DNA of 64,000 nt from positions 1 to 64,000 of the forward strand of contig NZ_JBHFNQ010000028.1 of assembly GCF_041929345.1 (NCBI RefSeq), given 5' to 3'. Source of the stretch: Floridanema aerugineum (GTDB taxonomy: Bacteria > Cyanobacteriota > Cyanobacteriia > Cyanobacteriales > Aerosakkonemataceae). The number at the start of each line of letters is the position of its first letter. The first letter of the stretch is position 1. A program made the translations under genes and the position numbers. This document shows, piece after piece, positions 1 to 7,776 of the stretch. Under the pieces are notes generated by a model, which saw only the letters and a program-made list of their open reading frames with translations, had not been told where the DNA came from and did not search any database.

Positions 1-48
1 TCTTCTGAAGCTGTTAAGCGATATATTGACTCCCAAAAACGACGCTAA
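1..48 (+). CDS. C-terminal end of an unidentified protein (partial)
   Basis: The first 48 bases read in frame 1 as a 15-residue basic tail (SSEAVKRYIDSQKRR) followed by TAA. A strong hairpin starts four bases after the stop, as expected for the end of a transcribed gene. The tail is too short to assign a family, and the rest of the gene lies outside the window. Confidence 0.5.
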   Translation, partial: SSEAVKRYIDSQKRR

Positions 49-51
49 TTG

Positions 52-84
52 TTAAAGGAGGGGGCATCGAACCCCCTCCTTTAA
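52..84 (+). terminator. 13-bp perfect hairpin after the partial gene
   Basis: The arms 52-64 and 72-84 are perfectly complementary (TTAAAGGAGGGGG and its reverse complement) around a 7-base loop. There is no long T run after it. It is a plausible terminator for the gene ending at 48, but a plain structured repeat is also possible. Confidence 0.5.
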
Positions 85-145
85 CCGTGCTTTCATCCCC
101 ACCCACTCTTGGGATGGGGTTTTACGCACGTTCAATAAATACAGC

Positions 146-173
146 GTAGGGGTAATTCATGAATTACCCCTAC
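146..173. repeat. 28-bp perfect palindrome, AATTCATGAATT family
   Basis: The 28 bases are a perfect palindrome with centre AATTCATGAATT flanked by GGGGT/ACCCC and GTA/TAC. Related palindromes occur at 50575-50606, 62449-62478 and, diverged, inside 35336-35421, so this is a dispersed repeat family. It lies between the 3' ends of the partial gene and the SpoIID-like gene. Confidence 0.75.
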
Positions 174-273
174 GACGGTGAGAGTGTCAAAATTTCAAAC
201 TTACTGGGTAATTGGTAAATCTCACCAATCACCGAATTATCTCTCTGGTGAAATTCTCAAATCTTTAATTGCA

Positions 274-1938
274 TCAAGGTTCCTGCCAAAAGATAATTGA
301 AGGATTGAGTTGTTCGAGTTGGGCACCCGGATAATAAAAATTGAGAATCTGCCGACTTGACCAACCAAGTCTAGCCAACCCAGAAGCACCAGTTTGACTT
401 AAGCCAACTCCGTGACCAAAACCAGCACCAACAAAAGCATAACCGATCAATTCTTGGTTTTGATTTTTGAGCGGGTCTAAGTAGAAAAAGCTGCTGCGCG
501 GAGGTTTAAAAGCGCTACGGACTTCTTCTTTATGTAATTCGACGACTCCTTTATCGGTGTAGATATTCATTTGCAAAATTCGCCCACTTTGAGCCCGTTC
601 TGTCACCTCCATTTTTTGAATGCTTTGCAAGTTGGCGAGGGGATGTTTTTTCGATTCCAAGTAGTTTTGCAATTGCTGAGTAATATCGGGTAGTTTACTT
701 TCGTAGCGCCAGCGAAATAGCGGTTCCTGTTCTTCGTTGAAACCTTGTTGCAGGCTAATAAATCGGCGGACATTTTCTTCTTTGGTTAAACTATAGCGCG
801 ATAAATCCCAAACATTTTTGGTGGTATCGAGTACGGATTGTAAATAAGGTCGATCGGGCCCATTCCACACATCACTAAATCCTGCTGTAATGCCGCCAGT
901 AGTGGAAGAATAAAGGGCATCGACTAACTCATTATTGTAGGTGAGGACTAAACCTCTAGTGGCAGCGATCGCCCGATCGGTATTCGCAGTTGCGCCCTGC
1001 AAACCGTAATAAACTTGGCAATGAACATCAGCACAAAGTTCATAACCATCGATCGCAAACCGTCGCAAATTCCGCAGTGCATAAGTTCTGGCAATAATCG
1101 CTTGCGCTTCCACTGCTGCATTCGGAGCACCTGCACCTATTTCATAAGGTACAACACCCCGCAAATAAACTTCTAGGGGCACCTGATTTACTACAGTGTA
1201 ATTGCCGTAAGCATTAGGCTGAATTGTGAGCGAACCATAGTATAACCGGGCAGTACGCGCCGTCTTACCTCTATTTACTCGAACTAAATTTCTTCCTGTC
1301 GAAATTTCCACATTTTGGCGATTGTAACCCAACCCATTTACCGCCCAAAACACTTTCGGAACTCGATCGACTACTTTTGTATCTATATAAGCCGTTCGCA
1401 CACCTTGAGCTTGAATCGTTTGCAGCAACAACCGCCGCACTACAGCAGTGCTGTAAACATCTCGTCTGGCCCAAACTTGCCAACGGTTCGTCGGTTGAGC
1501 AATCTCCACGTGAATGCCTCGACTGCGCCATGTATTCGCTGCGTATTCCGCTGTTTCAAAGTTTGGGTGATTGCTTAAGACAACCCGTTCCTGCAAAATT
1601 GGTTCGGGTAAAGGCTGCATGGCAATTTGCAGTTGGATTTTCTCTACCGCTAGGGTGGTGGGTCTCATGTTTCCCGCCAGGAAGCGCAGGGTTAAGCGAT
1701 CGCCCCCAGTCGCCTCCAAGGTAATCTGATCCTGGGGATCTTCCCCAAATCGCTGCACAATCCCCACTTGCAGTTCCACATCATCATTGACTCCCCTTTG
1801 TTGGGCCAGTCCAGGTGTCGCCATCCCCATTACACAAGTTACTGTAACTACGACACGGCAACTATTGATTAACCACGCCCAAGCACTTTGCTTAGTGCGC
1901 TTCTGCATCTCTTTGACATTACAGGTGCGAGTTTTCAT
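274..1938 (-). CDS. SpoIID/LytB-domain secreted protein
   Basis: The SpoIID domain runs through the C-terminal half, roughly residues 230-555. It begins with the segment RGVVPYEIGAGAPNAAVEAQ, followed by IIARTYAL, a YYGLQG segment and the typical C-terminal GFGHGVGLSQ. In the SpoIID/LytB family such domains act as lytic transglycosylases or as amidase enhancers on peptidoglycan. A basic N-terminus followed by a hydrophobic stretch ending in GLAQQ looks like a signal peptide, so the product is probably exported and acts on the cell wall. I chose the ATG at 1938; an upstream GTG at 1959 would add seven residues. The middle part, before the SpoIID domain, is not assigned. It is divergent from the sulfiredoxin gene. 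Confidence 0.88.
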   Translation of the reverse strand: MKTRTCNVKEMQKRTKQSAWAWLINSCRVVVTVTCVMGMATPGLAQQRGVNDDVELQVGIVQRFGEDPQDQITLEATGGDRLTLRFLAGNMRPTTLAVEKIQLQIAMQPLPEPILQERVVLSNHPNFETAEYAANTWRSRGIHVEIAQPTNRWQVWARRDVYSTAVVRRLLLQTIQAQGVRTAYIDTKVVDRVPKVFWAVNGLGYNRQNVEISTGRNLVRVNRGKTARTARLYYGSLTIQPNAYGNYTVVNQVPLEVYLRGVVPYEIGAGAPNAAVEAQAIIARTYALRNLRRFAIDGYELCADVHCQVYYGLQGATANTDRAIAATRGLVLTYNNELVDALYSSTTGGITAGFSDVWNGPDRPYLQSVLDTTKNVWDLSRYSLTKEENVRRFISLQQGFNEEQEPLFRWRYESKLPDITQQLQNYLESKKHPLANLQSIQKMEVTERAQSGRILQMNIYTDKGVVELHKEEVRSAFKPPRSSFFYLDPLKNQNQELIGYAFVGAGFGHGVGLSQTGASGLARLGWSSRQILNFYYPGAQLEQLNPSIIFWQEP

Positions 1939-1997
1939 GGCTGTTTTGCGATCGCTCACTTCCGTTTAGATTACCCGATACTTGGTCAAAAAAATAC

Positions 1998-2026
1998 TTG
2001 CAATTTAAACTCATAACGACTATGAT
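1998..2026 (+). promoter_or_regulatory. Sigma-70-type promoter for the sulfiredoxin gene
   Basis: A -35-like TTGCAA at 1998-2003 and a -10-like TATGAT at 2021-2026 are separated by exactly 17 bases, 35 bases upstream of the sulfiredoxin ATG. The spacing and matches are good for a housekeeping sigma factor. It was assigned by sequence alone. Confidence 0.5.
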
Positions 2027-2061
2027 TTAGTTAAGAGAGAAAACAACCAGCAACCAATCCG

Positions 2062-2325
2062 ATGGTAAGAGTACAGGAAATCCCGCTAAAGGACATACGT
2101 CGTCCATTGATTAGGCAAACAGACCCAACCAAAGTCATAAATTTAATGAAATCAATCCAAGAGATTGGTCAACTTGAGCCGATCGATATCTTGGAAGTAG
2201 AAGGAAAATACTACGGCTTTTCCGGCTGTCACCGCTACGAAGCCTGCCAAAAACTAGGCAAAGAAACCGTGCTCTGCCGAATCCGCAAAGCACCCGCTTC
2301 AGTCTTAAAAATGCACCTAGCTTAG
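2062..2325 (+). CDS. srxA: Sulfiredoxin
   Basis: This 87-residue protein has the sulfiredoxin signature FSGCHRYEA, with the catalytic Cys at residue 56 in GCHR, on a ParB-like fold (IRQTDPTKVINLMKSIQEIG...). Sulfiredoxin uses ATP to reduce the cysteine sulfinic acid of over-oxidised 2-Cys peroxiredoxin, restoring peroxidase activity. The length is that of the bare cyanobacterial/bacterial enzyme. A good promoter lies directly upstream. The Dps gene follows 118 bases downstream, giving an oxidative-stress pair, although the repeat-rich gap makes strict co-transcription uncertain. Confidence 0.9.
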   Translation: MVRVQEIPLKDIRRPLIRQTDPTKVINLMKSIQEIGQLEPIDILEVEGKYYGFSGCHRYEACQKLGKETVLCRIRKAPASVLKMHLA

Positions 2326-2329
2326 AGTA

Positions 2330-2361
2330 AGTTTTGAGTTTTGAATTTTGAGTTTTGAGTT
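2330..2361. repeat. Short tandem heptamer repeat (TTTTGAG type)
   Basis: About four imperfect copies of a TTTTGAG/TTTTGAA heptamer follow the sulfiredoxin stop codon. The unit is the reverse complement of the ACTCAAA heptamer that is tandemly repeated at 27544-27592, so both belong to one cyanobacterial short-tandem-repeat family. Confidence 0.65.
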
Positions 2362-2443
2362 GGGAAGAAAGTTTTAACTTAAATAAACTTTCCCCAGTCC
2401 ACAGTCCTCAGTTTCCAATCCCTATAAATTAAAGGAGAAAACC

Positions 2444-2938
2444 ATGCAAGCCCAAGCACAATCTCTACCCTTGAATATTGGTATTGATGAAGAAGCCCGT
2501 CAAGAAATTGCCAGTGGACTTTCGCGCCTGTTAGCCGACACCTACTCACTTTACTTAAAAACACATTACTTTCATTGGAACGTCACAGGGCCAATGTTCA
2601 CTTCACTGCACGCCATGTTTGAGTTGCAGTACACCGAATTAGCAGCGGCAGTGGATATAATTGCCGAAAGAATCAGATCTTTAGGTGTGTTTGCGCCCGG
2701 TTCTTACAGCACCTTTGCCGAGTTAAGCTCAATTCCTGAAACTAAGGATGTACCGAATGCAGAGGAAATGGTACGCTTGCTGGTGGAAGGTAATGAAGCA
2801 GTAGCTAAAACTGCTCGTTCTATATTTCCGGCTGCGGAACGTGGCGACGATCAATCTACTCTAGATATGTTGACTCAACGCTTGTCTGTCCATGAAAAAA
2901 CAGCTTGGATGCTCCGTAGCATTCTCACTAATCAATAA
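2444..2938 (+). CDS. dps: Dps family DNA-protecting ferritin-like protein
   Basis: This 164-residue protein has the Dps ferroxidase residues in the standard spacing: His44 (in HWNVTGP), His56, Asp71 and Glu75 (in DIIAERI). Dps dodecamers oxidise Fe(II) with hydrogen peroxide at the subunit interface and store the iron, which limits Fenton chemistry; some also bind DNA. The N-terminus is short and not strongly basic, so DNA binding cannot be predicted. The start ATG is preceded by AAAGGAG at good distance. The sulfiredoxin gene upstream fits a peroxide-defence role. Confidence 0.93.
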   Translation: MQAQAQSLPLNIGIDEEARQEIASGLSRLLADTYSLYLKTHYFHWNVTGPMFTSLHAMFELQYTELAAAVDIIAERIRSLGVFAPGSYSTFAELSSIPETKDVPNAEEMVRLLVEGNEAVAKTARSIFPAAERGDDQSTLDMLTQRLSVHEKTAWMLRSILTNQ

Positions 2939-2950
2939 ACTCTGCATAAT

Positions 2951-3120
2951 TTAGAGCAGGGGAGCTCTTGAGCAGGGGAGTAGGGGAGATAACTCTCCTT
3001 ACGAGAAACTTACCCAACTCTCCCTAACTCAAAACTCAAAACTCTCCTTACGAGAAACTCAAAACTTCCCCAACTCTCTCCAACTCAAAACTCTCTCACT
3101 TAAAACTCAAAACTTTCCCA
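2951..3120. repeat. Low-complexity repeats between dps and the HTH gene
   Basis: The gap contains AGCAGGGGAG-type repeats and many ACTCAAA-like heptamers. A 19-base segment (ACTCTCCTTACGAGAAACT) occurs twice, at 2992-3010 and 3041-3059, exactly 49 bases apart. There is no gene. It belongs to the same short-tandem-repeat class as 27544-27592. Confidence 0.65.
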
Positions 3121-3123
3121 AGA

Positions 3124-3777
3124 ATGAATCAGTCTCCGCTTCCAGACTACACCGATCGGCTGCAACAACAAATGCAGCTAATCGGTGTTTCCAGTTTTAA
3201 AGCACTGAGTCAAAAAGCAGCGGTATCCGAACGGCAAATCAAGCGACTGCGACGCGGTGAGGTGATGCAAATGCAAGTAGAGACTATTCTCAAGCTGAGT
3301 TCTACTTTGCAAATGCCGCTAAAGGAGTTTTTAGCCGCTTTTTCTGCTTCTCAGTTCCAGTTTACTGAGTCATCAGACAAATCAACAGCACTTGAACAGG
3401 AATACCAAAGATTACAAAAGCAACTCGCTCAACAGAAACTTACTTTAGAGCAGGAATTTCAACAAAAAAGCCTGCAAACTTTGGAATCTTGGCTGATACA
3501 ATGGCCTACAGCAGCTTATCGTGCTCAACAAAACCCCGAAGCGCCAGCGGTGAAATTGTTACCACTGTTACGCCCTGTGGAACAACTTTTGCGAGAATGG
3601 GGAGTGGAGGCGATCGCTTCTGTAGGTGCAGAACTACCTTTCGCTCCCCAAGAGCACCAACTTATAGACGGAGTAGCACAACCAGGCGATCCTGTCAAGG
3701 TGACTCATGTGGGCTACCGTCAAGGTGACAAACTTCTCTACCGCGCTAAAGTAAAATCTGTTTTTTCTGCAAAGTAG
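3124..3777 (+). CDS. XRE-type helix-turn-helix protein with GrpE-like C-terminal domain
   Basis: Residues 20-70 form an XRE/Cro-like helix-turn-helix (SFKALSQKAAVSERQIKRLRRGE, then a recognition helix and a following Leu-rich helix). Residues 87-120 are a Gln/Glu/Leu-rich coiled coil. Residues 140-213 resemble the GrpE core and beta domain: LLPLLRPVEQLL, GVEAIASVG, PFAPQEHQLID, PGDPVKVTHVGYRQGDKLL and YRAKVKSV align by eye with the GrpE pattern of 'VG..FDP..H.A' and 'GY..GDR.LRPA.V.V'. GrpE is the nucleotide exchange factor of DnaK. The combination suggests a DNA-binding protein that might contact an Hsp70, but this is inference. No neighbouring dnaK or dnaJ is present. The HTH call is firmer than the GrpE call. 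Confidence 0.75.
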   Translation: MNQSPLPDYTDRLQQQMQLIGVSSFKALSQKAAVSERQIKRLRRGEVMQMQVETILKLSSTLQMPLKEFLAAFSASQFQFTESSDKSTALEQEYQRLQKQLAQQKLTLEQEFQQKSLQTLESWLIQWPTAAYRAQQNPEAPAVKLLPLLRPVEQLLREWGVEAIASVGAELPFAPQEHQLIDGVAQPGDPVKVTHVGYRQGDKLLYRAKVKSVFSAK

Positions 3778-3927
3778 AAGTTAACTAAGCACTCTTTGTG
3801 GTAAAGTCAAATGCTGATAGCTTCAGCTTTAGTGTTGAGCTATTACAAAAGAGCGGCTAAATTTGAGCGAAATTTTTAGCTTGGTTATCGTTCCTAAACA
3901 TTTAGACAAAAACATTTGTTAGACAAT

Positions 3928-4290
3928 ATGAATGCTCACCCTGATTTTAAAATTGTTCAACCTAGTGGAATTTTAGATAATCCCAAAGGCACTAAATTCC
4001 GGGATGAAATAACTGATTTAATAAATAATGGAGCTAAAGTTATCTTGGTGGATTTTCAAGATGTTACCTTTATGGATAGTTCGGGATTAGGCTCTTTAGT
4101 ATTAGCATTAAAAACAGTACGTGCTTCGGGAGCCAAGATATTTATTTGCGCGATTAATGACCAAGTGAAGATGTTATTTGAACTCACCAGTATGGATAAA
4201 GTTTTTACAATTTTACCCAACCGCGAGGAGTTTATGAATCAATTTGATTCAATAGTTTTAGCAAATTATGATGGCTCACCTAGCGAATAA
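3928..4290 (+). CDS. STAS-domain anti-sigma factor antagonist
   Basis: This is a single-domain STAS protein of about 120 residues. It has the motif FMDSSGLGSLV, in which one of the two serines is the site phosphorylated in SpoIIAA/RsbV relatives. These proteins bind an RsbW/SpoIIAB-type kinase when dephosphorylated and release its partner. I prefer the ATG at 3928; a TTG at 3916 would add four residues. The gene ends one base from the stop of the convergent RsbU-type phosphatase (4291), and an RsbW-type gene lies at 5612, so the three probably form one partner-switching module. Confidence 0.9.
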   Translation: MNAHPDFKIVQPSGILDNPKGTKFRDEITDLINNGAKVILVDFQDVTFMDSSGLGSLVLALKTVRASGAKIFICAINDQVKMLFELTSMDKVFTILPNREEFMNQFDSIVLANYDGSPSE

Positions 4291-5424
4291 TTAAAAGTTT
4301 ATTTCTAATATAGATAAGTCATCATCAAAAATTGGTTTTGGGTTAATCGAGCGCACTGCTTGCAAGATTGACTCTAAATTCGACTGACCAAAATTTCTCC
4401 TATTGGCTAGTAAATTAATAAATTCATCTAAAGACCAAATACTGCCATTTCGTTGGTGAATTTCATAAATGCCATCACTAAAAATGTAGAGAACACTAGG
4501 AGATTCAATTTTACATGACTTATCAGTAAACATCACATCGGGAAACATTCCAATCGGCATACCAGGAGTTTTTAAAGGTTGCACTTGTTGATTATTAGGG
4601 GAATTTCCTGAAATCAGGACTGCTGGTGGATGTCCAGCACTAGCATAAGTTAGTTGATGATTGACTTGATTGTAAACCCCGTACCAGATAGTAAAATATT
4701 TATCGTTTTGGTAGGCTAATTGGAAAGTTTGGTTTAAAGCACTTAAGACTTCACTGGGGCGATGATAGTTGAGATTAGGAATGGTACGCGATCGCAAAAT
4801 GTTAAGTACAGAAATAGATGGTAACGTAGCTCTTAATCCATGTCCAGCCGTATCCAACAAATAAATCGCTAAACAATCCGAATCTAACCAAAAATAATCA
4901 AAACAATCTCCTCCCAACCGTTGCGAAGGGATAAATACAGACTCAATAGTTACTGGTTTAGTTAAAGATTCTGGTAACAGAGAACGGACATATTCAGCTG
5001 CTTCGGCCCATTCCGCTTCCAACATTCGCTTTTGAGTTTGTAAGTCGTGACTAAGTTGGTGTAGTCGTAGCCCCGCCCTTACCCTAGCTTTTAATTCATT
5101 GACTTCTATTGGTTTAGAAATGAAATCATCTGCACCAGCATCTAATCCTCTGACTCGATCCTCGATCGATCCCAAAGAAGTTAGTAAAATAAAAAACGTA
5201 GTGGAAAGTGCTTTGTCAGCTTTTACCCGCCGACAAACTTCAATCCCATCTAACCGAGGCATCATCCAATCACAAATAATTAGGGCTGGATGTAATTGCT
5301 TTGCTTGTTCTAAACCAGATTCACCATCGCTGGCTACTGCTACATCGTAACCTTGTTTTTTCAGCAACCTTGTCAGTATTAGCTGAACAGCCGGATCGTC
5401 ATCAACTACGAGAATTTGAAACAT
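4291..5424 (-). CDS. Response regulator with PP2C (RsbU/SpoIIE-type) phosphatase domain
   Basis: Residues 1-120 are a receiver domain with phospho-acceptor Asp52 (CDWMMPRLDG), acidic pair Asp8/Asp9 and Lys104. A short helical linker (125-150) leads to a PP2C/SpoIIE phosphatase domain (160-377), with metal-binding motifs GGDCFDYFW (Asp173, Asp176) and DTAGHG (Asp191) and a late FSDGIYE. Such proteins dephosphorylate STAS antagonists in response to a histidine-kinase signal. The genes on either side supply the STAS substrate (3928) and an RsbW-type kinase (5612). The start ATG is internally consistent with the receiver fold (MFQILVVDDD). Confidence 0.92.
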   Translation of the reverse strand: MFQILVVDDDPAVQLILTRLLKKQGYDVAVASDGESGLEQAKQLHPALIICDWMMPRLDGIEVCRRVKADKALSTTFFILLTSLGSIEDRVRGLDAGADDFISKPIEVNELKARVRAGLRLHQLSHDLQTQKRMLEAEWAEAAEYVRSLLPESLTKPVTIESVFIPSQRLGGDCFDYFWLDSDCLAIYLLDTAGHGLRATLPSISVLNILRSRTIPNLNYHRPSEVLSALNQTFQLAYQNDKYFTIWYGVYNQVNHQLTYASAGHPPAVLISGNSPNNQQVQPLKTPGMPIGMFPDVMFTDKSCKIESPSVLYIFSDGIYEIHQRNGSIWSLDEFINLLANRRNFGQSNLESILQAVRSINPKPIFDDDLSILEINF

Positions 5425-5611
5425 GGACTAAGAATGATACTATTGCTTTAATATAGAATCCTTGACCAAAGTTATCCAAAATTTTTGTCTGAGTTGGGGA
5501 GATGCCAATTTAAGATAATACCACTAGCAGGAGGTCAACTAGAGGATACCCTGTAATTATACATAAAATTACCAATTTAATTGGAAAATTGGCTCGGTGT
5601 AAGCTAAATTA

Positions 5612-6097
5612 GTGACGGGAAATTTTCTTGAAGCTAAGGGTTTGGTGAAATTGTCAACTTTAAGCAAAAATTGCCTGCAACTGAAAACTGATTTAAAAGC
5701 TTTAACCGCTCTTCTGATTTGGTTCGATCGGTTATATAATTCCGTAATTCCGAGAGAAGTGTGGTTGCGCTGTCAACTTGCTTTGGCGGAAGTTTTTACT
5801 AATGCGGTGCGTCACGCGCATAAGAATCAATCTCCTGAAGTGCCGATTGACATTGAAGTTACACTCACAGAAAACTCTGTAGAAATGCGAGTTTGGGATT
5901 ATGGTTCCCCCTTTGATTTGAAGGAAAAACTCAAAATCATGCCTGTGAATCAGGAAAATGATTCTGGCGGGGGAAGGGGTTTACGGTTATTAGAAGCTAT
6001 AGCAGATCATCTCAGTTATACACGCAGTAGTGACGATCGCAATTGCTTACTAATGATCAAATATTACGGTAATGAAGACAAAGGATCGAGCCAGTGA
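5612..6097 (+). CDS. RsbW-type anti-sigma regulatory factor (HATPase)
   Basis: This 161-residue single-domain protein of the GHKL fold has an N-box ALAEVFTNAVRHAH (Glu60, Asn64), a G1 box WDYGSPFD and a G2 box SGGGRGL. This is the anti-sigma factor/serine kinase family that phosphorylates STAS antagonists. The start is a GTG; no nearby ATG would keep the N-terminal helix. Its 3' end overlaps the convergent DUF1350 gene by 34 bases. It likely partners the STAS protein at 3928 and the PP2C phosphatase at 4291. The target (a sigma factor or another output) is not encoded here. Confidence 0.88.
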   Translation: MTGNFLEAKGLVKLSTLSKNCLQLKTDLKALTALLIWFDRLYNSVIPREVWLRCQLALAEVFTNAVRHAHKNQSPEVPIDIEVTLTENSVEMRVWDYGSPFDLKEKLKIMPVNQENDSGGGRGLRLLEAIADHLSYTRSSDDRNCLLMIKYYGNEDKGSSQ

Positions 6098-6840
6098 GAA
6101 ATTACAAGTTTTAACTGATTGAGCTCGCGATAAACTTCTTGTTTAAACCATTGTCCGATCGCATCAAAAGGAGTAAACACCTGTCCTGTTTGCCAATTAA
6201 TATCTTGTCCTAAAGGTGTTAAGTGACTACCTTTTAATGTTCTGGCAAATACCATATCGGCAAAGAGTTTTTGTAACATTTCGGTTAAGGCTGGAGTTTG
6301 GTCAATCGTATCATCGGCGAATCTAATTAATAAATTACGTCGGACTTGGTAGCCTCTCAGGATAATATTTTTAGTTTCTAGAGGCGAGGGGGTAAATTCA
6401 ACATTGAAAGAGTTAGTCAAATTTAATTGCTGGACTAGGGGAATGGCATCTCTAGCAGCATAGTTATTGAAGGAAATTAAAATATTACCAGCCCTGTCTA
6501 CAGGGAATAGGCTACCAATTAATAAGTGTAATTTGCAACCCATACTATGCCCAATCCCATAAATGGGGAGATATCCTTGGCGCAGTAATCCTCGACGGCG
6601 CAATTGTTCTAAAGTGCGCTCGAAATTTAGCAGCACATCTTTAGCGATCGCAGCATGATCTAAAGTATTGACAAAAGGTGTAGCTATTACTAGATAGCCC
6701 TGTTTTCCCAAGTATTCTAATAATAAACGATAGGTGATTTGCGGCGCAGCTGCGACAAATGCACCACCTAAGAAATGTACGATCGCGATCGGACGTTTGG
6801 GAATCAGCACCCAGTTACCAGAAAATTCTTGCCAGTCCAT
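6064..6840 (-). CDS. DUF1350 family protein, alpha/beta-hydrolase-like
   Basis: This 258-residue protein matches the cyanobacterial/plastid DUF1350 family. It opens with WVLIPKRPIAIVHFLGGAFVAAAPQ, and has the nucleophile-elbow-like GHSMGCKLH at residues 97-105, as in alpha/beta hydrolases. The family function is not established as far as I know. Asp and His candidates for a triad are present in the C-terminal half (FADDTIDQTPA, GSHLTPLG) but the activity is an inference. It overlaps the RsbW-type gene tail to tail; this looks incidental rather than an operon link. Confidence 0.85.
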   Translation of the reverse strand: MDWQEFSGNWVLIPKRPIAIVHFLGGAFVAAAPQITYRLLLEYLGKQGYLVIATPFVNTLDHAAIAKDVLLNFERTLEQLRRRGLLRQGYLPIYGIGHSMGCKLHLLIGSLFPVDRAGNILISFNNYAARDAIPLVQQLNLTNSFNVEFTPSPLETKNIILRGYQVRRNLLIRFADDTIDQTPALTEMLQKLFADMVFARTLKGSHLTPLGQDINWQTGQVFTPFDAIGQWFKQEVYRELNQLKLVISHWLDPLSSLP

Positions 6841-6960
6841 ACCCAGAAAAGGTAGTTAACACTTCTTTATATTAATGCTACGACACCGAATTTGCCGCCA
6901 ATGTCGAAAATAGATGTTAATCTATTCGTAGATAAATTTTCTGCCTACCCATGAATAAAG

Positions 6961-7776
6961 ATGCTTGAGTTAGCATTTGCCGTTATAGCTGTTATTGCTG
7001 CTATTTACGGCTTTCAATTAGCAATAAAGCTGATTTCACCTCTATTGCGGTTACTATTCGCATTAGTACTTGGTGTTACCTTGTTTTTGGCAAATATTCT
7101 GTTAATTGTTGTTCTCACTCAATGGTTGATCTGGTTTGTGTTTTATCCACTTCTGAAAAATCACTTTAATTGGTTGGCTTTCAGTATATCTCAATTATTC
7201 ATAGTTATAACTCTTACTGGTATTGTAGCATTATTTCTAGTTATTGTATTTGGCAGGTCATCAAGCTTTAAGCAGTATGGAGCATTGGCTGCGATCGTCA
7301 ATACTCTCATACCAATACTTGTAAATTTATCTATCTATCATATAGATTATAAACATAGAACACCTAGTTTAACAGAACCGAAGCTTGATTTCTTTTTCGC
7401 TCTTTTCACTCTATCTGTCTATTTGACCTTTATTAATATATCCACGTACTTATTTTATGGTTATGACAAATTCCGCGCTTGGATTTTTCCCAAACATGAA
7501 AATTATGGAGATCCTGAACTTCCCCCTTTAAATCACTGGGGACAAAAACTAGCGCGTTGGGTTGAGCGATTCGCACCTTGGGTAAAAACATCAAGAGTGC
7601 CTGAGTGGGTTTTACATTGGCACTCAATTTGTGGAGGAACTTTAGGAGCTTTCCTTGGTCAAAAATATTTTAGGCACAAAACTAGTAAGAGTTCATTTCA
7701 ATTAGTGTATAGGATAACTGCACTAACTCAGATAGTTTTGCTTGTAGCTACTTTCTTCCTGATTCAAAGGATTTAA
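6961..7776 (+). CDS. DUF1294 membrane protein with N-terminal membrane extension
   Basis: The C-terminal part (about 150-250) matches DUF1294: YGYDKFRA at 166-173, then RVPEWVLHWHSICGGTLGAFLGQKYFRHKTSKSSFQ at 212-247, spanning the family's conserved positions. Typical DUF1294 proteins are short (roughly 90-150 residues, sometimes after a cold-shock domain). Here about 130 extra N-terminal residues form three to four membrane segments (about 5-25, 30-65, 73-98 and 105-125). The family is uncharacterised. The gene stands alone between DUF1350 (opposite strand) and a histidine kinase. Confidence 0.8.
   Translation: MLELAFAVIAVIAAIYGFQLAIKLISPLLRLLFALVLGVTLFLANILLIVVLTQWLIWFVFYPLLKNHFNWLAFSISQLFIVITLTGIVALFLVIVFGRSSSFKQYGALAAIVNTLIPILVNLSIYHIDYKHRTPSLTEPKLDFFFALFTLSVYLTFINISTYLFYGYDKFRAWIFPKHENYGDPELPPLNHWGQKLARWVERFAPWVKTSRVPEWVLHWHSICGGTLGAFLGQKYFRHKTSKSSFQLVYRITALTQIVLLVATFFLIQRI

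Noticed and set aside
3489..3728. 79-codon plus-strand frame inside the HTH-GrpE gene
   Set aside because: It is an alternative-frame shadow with Ser/Arg/Thr-rich composition and no start signal.
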